DNA of 50,073 nt, taken from assembly GCA_012797605.1 (NCBI GenBank), contig JAAZOT010000039.1, positions 1 through 50,073 of the forward strand, in the 5' to 3' direction. The notes below the pieces were generated by a model. It was not told where the DNA came from, ran no database searches, and saw nothing but the letters and a program-made list of their open reading frames with translations. How positions within the stretch are numbered: position 1 is the first letter of the stretch; every line of letters begins with the position of its first letter. The position numbers and the translations under genes were made by a program. The stretch comes from Spirochaetales bacterium (GTDB taxonomy: Bacteria; Spirochaetota; JAAYUW01). This document shows, piece by piece, positions 44,095 to 50,073 of the stretch.

Positions 44095-44667
44095 TTATTG
44101 TGAAAAATCCATCCCATTAAATTTGCTCATAGCTATTTCAATATTTGAAGATTCAATTAACGAGATTGCTTCAGATATGGCAGAGAAAGTTTTTGAATAA
44201 AAGATATCGAGTTCTTTTTTATTAAAATCTGATAGAACATAATCAGCCAAATCTTCACTTCGTGGTTCACCGACTCCTATTCTTATCCTTGGATAATTCT
44301 GTGAGTTTAAATATTGCTCGATGCTTTTTAGTCCATTATGACCACCACTTGAACCATTTGCTCTAATCCTTATTTTCCCAAAGGGAAGTGCAATATCATC
44401 GACTATAACAATGCATCTTTCAATATCAATCTTAAAATATGAAAGCACATATGAAACCGCAATCCCTGAAAGGTTCATATATGTTTGAGGCTTTACAAAA
44501 ATGTGAGGTGAATCATTATAAATTACCTTAGCATATTGATAAGTTGCTGCTTTATGAAACAAGAAGTTGTTTTTATTTGCTAGCCAATCGAGGTATAAAA
44601 AACCAGCATTATGTTTGTTTTTTTCATATTTTTTACCTGGATTGCCAAGCCCTACAATGCAATACAT
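44095..44667 (-). CDS. pth: peptidyl-tRNA hydrolase
   Basis: The start is ATG 44665-44667, with GGAG 5 bases upstream; the longer frame adds 14 residues not found in Pth. The 190-residue protein has MYCIVGLGNPG, catalytic His19 in NKHNAGF, QTYMNLSG, VDDIALPFGKIR and GSSGGHNGLKSI. It releases stalled peptides from tRNA in the cytoplasm. It precedes the methyltransferase gene by 38 bases on the same strand. Divergent from the glycosyltransferase. Confidence 0.96.
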   Translation of the reverse strand: MYCIVGLGNPGKKYEKNKHNAGFLYLDWLANKNNFLFHKAATYQYAKVIYNDSPHIFVKPQTYMNLSGIAVSYVLSYFKIDIERCIVIVDDIALPFGKIRIRANGSSGGHNGLKSIEQYLNSQNYPRIRIGVGEPRSEDLADYVLSDFNKKELDIFYSKTFSAISEAISLIESSNIEIAMSKFNGMDFSQ

Positions 44668-44750
44668 CTTTTCTCCACAATTTTTAACAAATTTGTAATC
44701 ATCTATCAAAAATTTACTATTAAATATTAAAAGAGCAAGAAGGATATGTT

Positions 44751-44801
44751 ATGGCAAAAATTAAAAAAAGGATTTTAATTATCTTGATGTTATCTAGGTA
44801 A
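44751..44801 (+). CDS. possible 16-residue leader peptide before the glycosyltransferase
   Basis: ATG at 44751 is preceded by AAGGATATGTT and opens MAKIKKRILIILMLSR, a basic-plus-hydrophobic peptide, ending at TAA 44799-44801. The stop directly touches an ATG (44802) and lies 12 bases before the preferred TTG start of the glycosyltransferase. It could couple translation or be a chance ORF; conservation is unknown. Confidence 0.3.
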   Translation: MAKIKKRILIILMLSR

Positions 44802-44813
44802 ATGGAGGGTGTG

Positions 44814-45728
44814 TTGGCTGATATTAAAATGGTGCCTTTTGTTTCTGTGATTATTCCAAATTTTAACAGATTGGAATGTTTTCAAAAGGCATTTTCTAGC
44901 GTTTTGAAGCAAACTTATACAAATTTTGAATTAATAATTATTGATGATGGTTCAACGAAAAGTATTAGGGAGGAAAACAAGAAGTTCATAGAGAAGGTAA
45001 AGGAAGAGCATATAAAAAAGATTAAAACTATTGAAAATTTAAATAATGCTTTACCCTTTGAAGATAGGATTATCTATCTTCAAAATGATAAGAATTATGG
45101 AGTTTCTTATTCAAGAAATAGAGGGATAAAGCAGGCAAAAGGGAAATATATCGCTTTACTTGATAGTGATGACGAGTGGTTAGCTCAAAAACTTGAAACT
45201 CAAGTCAAATTCATGTTGACAAGTGGTTTTAGGGTAGTTCACACCGAGGAGTTATGGGTTAGAAGGGGGGTAAGGGTAAATCCCATGAAGAAACATAAAA
45301 AGGAAGGAGGGGATATATTCTTACGCTCCCTCGAATTATGCTTGATGTCACCATCTTCAATTATGTTAGAAAAAACAATATTTGAAGATTATGGATATTT
45401 CGATGAATCATTGCCAGTTTGCGAAGATTACGACTTATGGCTCAGGATTACATGTAGAGAAAAAGTAGGATTTATTGAAAAGCCTTTAATAATAAAGTAT
45501 GGAGGACATCAGGATCAGTTAAGTAGAAAATATGAAGCTATGGATAAGTGGAGAGTCATATCACTTATTAAACTATTAAATAGTGGATGTTTGGACTTTG
45601 ATCGAGAAATTGCTGTAAAAAAAATGATTCAAAAAAAATCTTCTATCTTGTATAATGGAGCTATTAAAAGGGGAAGATTTAATGATGCAGAAATTTATAA
45701 AAGGTGGATGATAAATTATGGAGAATGA
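44814..45728 (+). CDS. family 2 glycosyltransferase
   Basis: The best start is TTG at 44814, with GGAGGG about 5 bases upstream; ATG 44802 is four codons earlier and has only a weak AGG. About 304 residues form a GT-A fold: VSVIIPNFNR, LIIIDDGSTKS with the nucleotide-binding Asp, NYGVSYSRNRGIKQAKGKYI, the DXD motif LLDSDDEW near residue 120 and CEDYDLWLRI near 210. It transfers a sugar from a nucleotide donor, probably to a surface glycan; acceptor unknown. A charged insertion lies around residues 55-75. A short leader ORF precedes it; the symporter leader follows its stop by 55 bases. Confidence 0.9.
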   Translation: MADIKMVPFVSVIIPNFNRLECFQKAFSSVLKQTYTNFELIIIDDGSTKSIREENKKFIEKVKEEHIKKIKTIENLNNALPFEDRIIYLQNDKNYGVSYSRNRGIKQAKGKYIALLDSDDEWLAQKLETQVKFMLTSGFRVVHTEELWVRRGVRVNPMKKHKKEGGDIFLRSLELCLMSPSSIMLEKTIFEDYGYFDESLPVCEDYDLWLRITCREKVGFIEKPLIIKYGGHQDQLSRKYEAMDKWRVISLIKLLNSGCLDFDREIAVKKMIQKKSSILYNGAIKRGRFNDAEIYKRWMINYGE

Positions 45729-45752
45729 CAAATTTTATAAAATTTTAAAATT

Positions 45753-45780
45753 TTGACAAACTAACAAAATATGCTAAAGA
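45753..45780 (+). promoter_or_regulatory. promoter before the symporter leader
   Basis: TTGACA at 45753-45758 is followed at 16 bases by TAAAGA (45775-45780). The predicted start site, about 45787, lies within or next to the hairpin CCGACT/AGTCGG (45784-45799), so that palindrome may overlap the transcription start. Confidence 0.5.
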
Positions 45781-45783
45781 TAA

Positions 45784-45872
45784 CCGACTAAGTAGTCGGG
45801 CTTATGAGCAGGTTTGACCTGCGCAGGCTCTTTCGCCATCCCAAGCCCCCAAAATCTTTAATGGGGGATCGT
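45784..45872 (+). ncRNA. candidate riboswitch (structured leader) upstream of the sodium:solute symporter
   Basis: A GC-rich stretch within otherwise AT-rich DNA just before the symporter ATG. Helices readable from sequence: CCGACT/AGTCGG (45784-45799); GCAGGT/ACCTGC around TTG (45808-45822); and GGGCTT (45798-45803) with AAGCCC (45843-45848), which would close a multibranch region. The last strand continues as CCCCC (45846-45850), able to pair with the Shine-Dalgarno GGGGG (45863-45867) in a mutually exclusive stem; ATCCC (45838-45842) can also pair with GGGAT (45865-45869). Closing the aptamer helix would free the ribosome site, giving an on-switch. Association with a Na+ symporter makes a Na+-binding class an option; I could not identify a known class from memory. 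Confidence 0.6.
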
Positions 45873-47597
45873 ATGTTATCAATCATTTTTATAATAATTT
45901 TTATTTTAGCAAACGCAATCTTCATATTTTCAAAAAGAGCAAAAAATTTAGCTGAATTTACACTTGAAAATCGTAGCCTCGGAACTTTTAAGCTTTTTGG
46001 TACTTTCTTAGCGACAAATCTATCTGCCTTCACAATATTTGGAGTATCAGGAAGTGCTTATAGGATTGGATGGGCATTTTTTCCTGTTATGGCTTTTGGG
46101 ACTGGATTTATGGCTTTTTCATTCATTTTATTTGGTTTACCTTTAAGAAAACTATCGTTAACTAATAATTGGATAACTCCTTCGGATTTTATTTCTTCAA
46201 GATTCAATAGTATTATTTTAGGAAAAATAGTAAGCCTTCTTCTTTTAATATTTACTTTGCCATATATAGCAGTTCAGATTGGTTCATTGGGTTCTTTGCT
46301 TAGCTCGATTGTAAATCTTCCGAAATGGATATGTTCCCTTGTTTTCACCGCCATAATTGCTGGATACATCTTAAAAGGTGGTTTGAAATCCGTTGTAAAA
46401 ACAGATATTTTTCAACTTTTTGTCCTTTATACCTTTGCTATTGTTGCAATATTTCTAGTATTTTCAATATTTAAAAATGAAGAAGCTGTAAAAAACATCT
46501 TTTCAAAAGTTTCAGAAATCCATCAAATCAATGGAAAAAATAATAGTATACCATTTATTTCACTTTTAGGTTACTACATCTTGTGGTTTACAGCAGATCC
46601 GATTTTCCCGCATTTGACCCAAAGATTTTATAGTGCAAAATCAGATAAAGTACTAATAAAATCGATGATTTTATATCCTTTAGCTTGTTTGATAATCTTT
46701 TTTTCAATGACTTTTTTAGGGATTATTGGTACTGCAGTTTTCCCAAATCTTCCATTAAATAAGACAGATACTATTTTCACGATGCTTTTACATAAAGTAA
46801 GCGGTATTTATGCACCTATATTTTCTTTAGCAGCAATAGCAGCAATCATGTCAACACTTGATAGCCAGATTCTGACATGTTCTTCAATGGTAGCAAATGA
46901 TTTTTTAATAAAAAATAAGCTTTTTAATAATACCGCTACACAACAGAAAACCTCTGACTTAAAAAATCTAGAAGATCTTAAAAATGAAAAATCTCTTAAA
47001 ATAACAAAGTTATTAATAATACTAATTTCAATATTATCTTATATAATTTCCCTTTTACCAATTTCATCTATACTTTCATTTCTAACAAACTCAGCCTTCA
47101 ATGGATATGCTTCACTTTTTATAATCTACATTTGTGCATTATATTTTCCAAAGATAGAAAAAAGTTCTTCTATTTTAACCATCCTTATTGGTTTTACATT
47201 GATTATATTTCAAAATCTTAAAATAATAAATTTTCATCTTCCTTTTATCTTCATAATACTTGGATTTGAAGCTTTTATGTTAATAATAAGTAATTTGATT
47301 ATTAAATTTTTAAGACAAATAAAAGCGAAAATACCTCAAATGAAATATGGACAAGTAAATTTGGTAAATGAAAATGAAAAAATAATAAATCCGTACTTAA
47401 CTTTGAAAAATATTATTCCAGTTATTATCATTTTCTTATTAGGTTTAAATATTATCTTTTATTTTCTTCCATTAAATTTATTTTTGGGATTACCTTTATG
47501 GGTGTGGTATCAGATAATAGTGACAATCTTATTAAGTGCGGTATTTTACTTATTATTTGAAAGGATGGAGATAGATATTGAAAATAGAACTAAATAA
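45873..47597 (+). CDS. sodium:solute symporter family transporter
   Basis: The start is ATG 45873, with GGGGGA 5 bases before it; the longer frame from 45804 is the translated leader RNA and its 23 extra residues (RRLFRHPKPPK...) are not protein-like. The 574-residue membrane protein has about 14 helices with SSS features: LATNLSAFTIFGVSGSAYRIG near residue 50, LPYIAVQIGSLG, GGLKSVVKTDIFQLFVLY near 170, AAIAAIMSTLDSQILTCSSM near 328 and a C-terminal PLWVWYQIIVT. It couples solute uptake to Na+; substrate unknown. The structured leader probably controls its translation. The alpha/beta hydrolase follows by about 40 bases. Confidence 0.9.
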   Translation: MLSIIFIIIFILANAIFIFSKRAKNLAEFTLENRSLGTFKLFGTFLATNLSAFTIFGVSGSAYRIGWAFFPVMAFGTGFMAFSFILFGLPLRKLSLTNNWITPSDFISSRFNSIILGKIVSLLLLIFTLPYIAVQIGSLGSLLSSIVNLPKWICSLVFTAIIAGYILKGGLKSVVKTDIFQLFVLYTFAIVAIFLVFSIFKNEEAVKNIFSKVSEIHQINGKNNSIPFISLLGYYILWFTADPIFPHLTQRFYSAKSDKVLIKSMILYPLACLIIFFSMTFLGIIGTAVFPNLPLNKTDTIFTMLLHKVSGIYAPIFSLAAIAAIMSTLDSQILTCSSMVANDFLIKNKLFNNTATQQKTSDLKNLEDLKNEKSLKITKLLIILISILSYIISLLPISSILSFLTNSAFNGYASLFIIYICALYFPKIEKSSSILTILIGFTLIIFQNLKIINFHLPFIFIILGFEAFMLIISNLIIKFLRQIKAKIPQMKYGQVNLVNENEKIINPYLTLKNIIPVIIIFLLGLNIIFYFLPLNLFLGLPLWVWYQIIVTILLSAVFYLLFERMEIDIENRTK

Positions 47598-47637
47598 TTT
47601 ACAAAATTAAAAGTTGCATTATGATAAAAACAGAAAT

Positions 47638-48621
47638 ATGAGTTTACCAAATATTTTAATCTATGCTTTACTTGCAATATTAATTTTATCTTTAACGATA
47701 ATTATAGTCTCAACCATATATTTCACTTTTTTGCTTATACCTATAAAGAAATTTTCAACAAATTTTACCATTGAAGATGGGTTAAAAAAGTCTGAGTTTT
47801 CACAAAATGAATTAAATGAAGATAAGGTTGAATTTTCTTTTACAAGTAGATTTGGGTATATCTTAAAAGGGCAAATCTTCGTTCGAGATTTACAAAAAGT
47901 TGTTTTTTTCAATCATGGCGTCACTTGGACTTTATATGGGATGTATAAATATATGATCCCATTTTTAAGTAAAGATTATACCTGCATTTTGTTTGATAGT
48001 AAAGGTCATGGAGAAAGTGGTGGTGGTTTCCCAACCTATGAGTATTATGAAAAATATGATCTTTATGATTGTTATCATAGTATAATCGAGTTTTTACGAG
48101 AAAGATTTTTGGGAAATGATATTTCTCAAGATACAATTTCTTATAAACCTATTGTCGGTCTATTTGGAGAATCGATGGGTGCTGCGATTACATTACAAAG
48201 CCTAAATCTTTTTCATCACGGCGAGATATCCTTTTGTATTTTAGATAGTCCATTTTCCGATTTAGAAAAGCTATGCAAGTTTCAGCTTGAAAAATCCTTA
48301 AAAATAAAGATTTTAGCAAAAATTGTATTTAATTTTTCAAAACTATTGGTCTATCTTTTGGCAAGATTCGATATCAACAAGATAAAACCTATCGAAATTG
48401 ATCCTAAAGTTAATGTCCCAATACTTCTTTTTCATGGAGAGCAAGACAATTTGATCCCCAACTTTATGTCAAATCAGATTTATGAGAAAAGAAAAGGTAT
48501 AGCCTTGACAGAGTTATATATTATAGAAGATTCTGATCATACTAAAGGATTTATGCTAGATAAAAATTTTTATGTTGAAAAGATCTTTGATTTTATAGAA
48601 AAAGCCATTGGTAAACCCTAA
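47638..48621 (+). CDS. membrane-anchored alpha/beta hydrolase
   Basis: From the ATG at 47638 (a TTG 24 bases earlier is possible; neither has a good ribosome site) the protein is 327 residues. An N-terminal membrane helix (about 5-28) leads to an alpha/beta hydrolase fold. It shows FFNHGVTW as the oxyanion strand, FDSKGHGESGGG, the nucleophile elbow GLFGESMGAA near residue 178 and catalytic His in IEDSDHTKGFM near 300, with a candidate acid in LFHGEQDNLIP. The family is BAAT/serine aminopeptidase-like; its substrate is unknown. It lies shortly after the symporter and may be co-transcribed with it. Confidence 0.85.
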   Translation: MSLPNILIYALLAILILSLTIIIVSTIYFTFLLIPIKKFSTNFTIEDGLKKSEFSQNELNEDKVEFSFTSRFGYILKGQIFVRDLQKVVFFNHGVTWTLYGMYKYMIPFLSKDYTCILFDSKGHGESGGGFPTYEYYEKYDLYDCYHSIIEFLRERFLGNDISQDTISYKPIVGLFGESMGAAITLQSLNLFHHGEISFCILDSPFSDLEKLCKFQLEKSLKIKILAKIVFNFSKLLVYLLARFDINKIKPIEIDPKVNVPILLFHGEQDNLIPNFMSNQIYEKRKGIALTELYIIEDSDHTKGFMLDKNFYVEKIFDFIEKAIGKP

Positions 48622-49414
48622 AATTATTTTTCATTAATCTTAATTTTTTTCATAGATTTTATAAAATATTTTGTTATATATTATGTCTTATATTATTTCG
48701 CATATTATTTCGTATATACTTTTCTCAAGTTCTTTCGCCCAGACCACCCCACCACCCACCCATATAAATTTTAGTTTTAGATTTTATATTTAAGTTTTTT
48801 ATTGTGGTATTATGATGCAATTATTTTAGGATATTATTATACTAAATTTGATTTTCCTTTTTTTGTTGAATTATAATAGAACTTTAATAGTAGCTTCATA
48901 ATATTATTATTGCTAGACTATGTTATTAATATCCATATTGTTATATTATTTTAGTAGTGGTGTAACGATATAGTTGTTATAATAAAAGTGCAGCAATATG
49001 GTAATAGCATAATATTGTAATTGTAATTCAATAGTAATGTCATAATGGTATTGTTAGAATAGCATTTTTGTAAAACCATATTTTATAGTGGTATTTCAGT
49101 AAAAGTATTATACTGGTAATATTTTGGAATTGAATTTGTAAAATTTAACATAAAAAACTTTCTATTATCTTTTTTTAATAATTCCTTTTAGCTTAATTTC
49201 ATAGTCTAATTTATTATTAAATCTAGAAATTTAAAGAATAGCTATTCAAAAAAAAATTTAATGATAATTAAATAGGAGAAAATAGATCAAAAAAAAAGGC
49301 TTTATATTTAAAAGCTATTAATTTAAATAAAAAATAAAAAGTTTACTAAATTTTAATTCAAAAATTTTAATATATAATTAGACTATTTTTATAACTAAAT
49401 AAGGAGATGGTAAT
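48622..49414. other. long non-coding AT-rich intergenic region
   Basis: About 790 bases without a supportable gene. Besides the C-rich patch at 48738-48761 there is a stretch from about 48770 to 49140 made of variations on TATTATTATTG and ATGGTATTG, perhaps a decayed simple-sequence region, and an A-rich run before the DUF6485 gene. A TATAAT at 49373-49378 is about 36 bases before that gene's ATG, but no matching -35 is seen. Confidence 0.5.
48738..48761 (-). other. putative G-quadruplex sequence
   Basis: The minus strand has GGGTGGGTGGTGGGGTGGTCTGGG broken into tracts at 48761-48759, 48757-48755, 48750-48747 and 48740-48738: four runs of at least three G with loops of 1, 4 and 6 bases. It stands out against the surrounding AT-rich DNA, about 117 bases after the hydrolase stop. 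Confidence 0.6.
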
Positions 49415-49612
49415 ATGGAATGCAAAGTTAATCAAAATTTGACAAAATGCAATTGTACTTATGAACCTTGTCCAAGAAAAGGGATATGCTGCCAGTGTAT
49501 TGAATATCATAGAAAAAATGGCGAACTTCCAGCTTGTTATTTTTCAAAGGAAGCAGAAAGGGAATATAATAGATCTATCGATGCATTTATAAGAGATTAT
49601 AAAAAAAGATAA
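49415..49612 (+). CDS. DUF6485 cysteine-rich small protein
   Basis: The 65-residue protein has seven cysteines in a compact N-terminal zinc-finger-like arrangement (KCNCTYEPCPRKGICCQCIEYH) and continues with GELPACYF and a charged helix. This matches the DUF6485 pattern. The function is unknown, with metal binding likely. AAGGAG precedes the ATG. The glycosylase begins 2 bases after its stop, so the two are co-transcribed. Confidence 0.85.
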   Translation: MECKVNQNLTKCNCTYEPCPRKGICCQCIEYHRKNGELPACYFSKEAEREYNRSIDAFIRDYKKR

Positions 49613-49614
49613 TT

Positions 49615-50073
49615 ATGAGATTATGGTCGATCAGCCCAAAATATCTTGATACAAAAGGGTTATTGGCTCTATGGAGAGAAGCACTTCTTGCTAAAAAAGT
49701 GCTAGAAGGTAAGACAAAAGGTTATAAAAATCATCCCCAACTTATAAGATTCAAAAAGACTTCTGATCCAATTTTATATATAAATCTATACTTAATACAG
49801 GTCTATTACGAGGCAAAAGCAAGAAGATATCAATTTGATTTTAATAAGATAGACAACGAAAAAATTATGGGATTGAATTTTTTAAATCTTGAAAAGATTA
49901 AGGTAACAGACGGACAAATAAAGTATGAATTTGAATTTTTAAAAAAGAAATTGAAAAAGAGGGATTTACAAAAGTACCTTAAGCTTGAAAATATTGAAAA
50001 TGATATGGATATTGAGATAAATCCAATCTTTGAAATTATCGAAGGAGAAATTGAAGAATGGGAGAAAGTGAAA
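49615..50073 (+). CDS. pyrimidine-dimer DNA glycosylase / endonuclease V family (3' truncated)
   Basis: The frame from ATG 49615 runs to the end of the window without a stop (153 codons so far). It begins MRLWSISPKYLDTKGLLALW, REALLAKKVLEGKTKGYKN, HPQLIRF, and YEAKARRYQFD, the pattern of the Pyr_excise (T4 endonuclease V-like) family. These enzymes cut the glycosyl bond at UV-induced pyrimidine dimers. Members usually have a short catalytic N-terminal domain and often a C-terminal extension, so the visible part probably includes the catalytic core. It follows DUF6485 by 2 bases. Confidence 0.85.
   Translation, partial: MRLWSISPKYLDTKGLLALWREALLAKKVLEGKTKGYKNHPQLIRFKKTSDPILYINLYLIQVYYEAKARRYQFDFNKIDNEKIMGLNFLNLEKIKVTDGQIKYEFEFLKKKLKKRDLQKYLKLENIENDMDIEINPIFEIIEGEIEEWEKVK

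Noticed and set aside
45804-45872. Alternative N-terminus of the symporter (MSRFDLRRLFRHPKPPK...)
   Set aside because: These codons are the structured leader read as protein; a GGGGGA ribosome site directly precedes the ATG at 45873, and basic Pro-rich residues do not fit a transporter N-terminus.
45788-46033. Minus-strand ORF over the symporter leader
   Set aside because: It overlaps the structured leader and the symporter N-terminus in the opposite direction and shows no family pattern.
48770-49140. Possible repeat array or CRISPR-like structure
   Set aside because: Repeated motifs are irregular in length and sequence, with no fixed spacers; best described as low-complexity DNA.

Overview
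The window is strongly AT-rich chromosomal DNA with mostly single-copy housekeeping and metabolic genes, and no rRNA, tRNA, phage, transposase or CRISPR array that I could find. Several features point to a diderm-like, probably anaerobic bacterium with Na+-based energetics: a PstS with a plain signal peptide, lipoproteins, an OadABG-type Na+-pumping decarboxylase, ferredoxin-like proteins and many c-di-GMP-type proteins. The AT bias and gene mix would fit a low-GC spirochaete, a fusobacterium or a clostridial relative. I cannot decide between these from the sequence, and the organism call is inference.

Layout. 1-3.0 kb (+): the end of a CrtI-like FAD oxidoreductase, a small protein with a CxxC/CxxC motif, a lipoprotein and a DUF1848 protein. 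3.1-7.6 kb: a GntP-type permease facing a glycerate 2-kinase and a DUF362/ferredoxin protein. 7.8-11.3 kb: a ferritin-like/VIT1 iron transporter, a DOMON + cytochrome b561-like pair, a covalent-FMN-type protein and a toroid-like protein. 11.3-19.1 kb (-): a complete phosphate module phoB-phoR-pstS-pstC-pstA-pstB-phoU plus a hemolysin III-like protein. It has two clear 11-bp-period Pho boxes (before pstS and before pstC) and a terminator between pstS and pstC. 19.1-26.8 kb: two large membrane GGDEF proteins (one with HD-GYP, one with EAL) flank a NUDIX hydrolase, a SagB-like nitroreductase and DNA-3-methyladenine glycosylase I. 26.8-29.8 kb (-): two overlapping MutS-like ATPases. 30.1-32.1 kb (+): a NapH-like 4Fe-4S membrane protein and a soluble P-type-ATPase-like HAD protein. 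32.3-39.1 kb (-): birA, oadG, oadA, oadB and an acyl-CoA synthetase. This is coherent, because BirA would biotinylate OadA. 39.3-44.7 kb: a CBS protein, a TspO-like membrane protein, a DUF3795 protein, a C69-type dipeptidase, a DUF3795-methyltransferase fusion and pth. 44.7-48.6 kb (+): a glycosyltransferase, a sodium:solute symporter preceded by a GC-rich structured leader, and an alpha/beta hydrolase. 48.6-49.4 kb is non-coding. The window ends with a DUF6485 protein and a truncated pyrimidine-dimer DNA glycosylase.

The strongest candidate for something undescribed is the leader at about 45784-45872. It is an island of GC-rich, self-complementary sequence in which one strand (AAGCCCCC) can pair either with an upstream GGGCTT or with the GGGGG of the symporter's ribosome binding site. 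That is the architecture of a translational riboswitch. The Na+ theme nearby (symporter, OadABG) makes a Na+-sensing class one testable option. Secondary points are the DUF3795-methyltransferase fusion, the MutS-like pair with an altered Walker B, the two-promoter pst operon, and a G-quadruplex-type patch at 48738-48761.

Start codons were moved from the longest ORF to internal starts where a Shine-Dalgarno sequence or family length supports it; each such entry says so. All domain calls are from reading translated sequence and have not been checked against a database.
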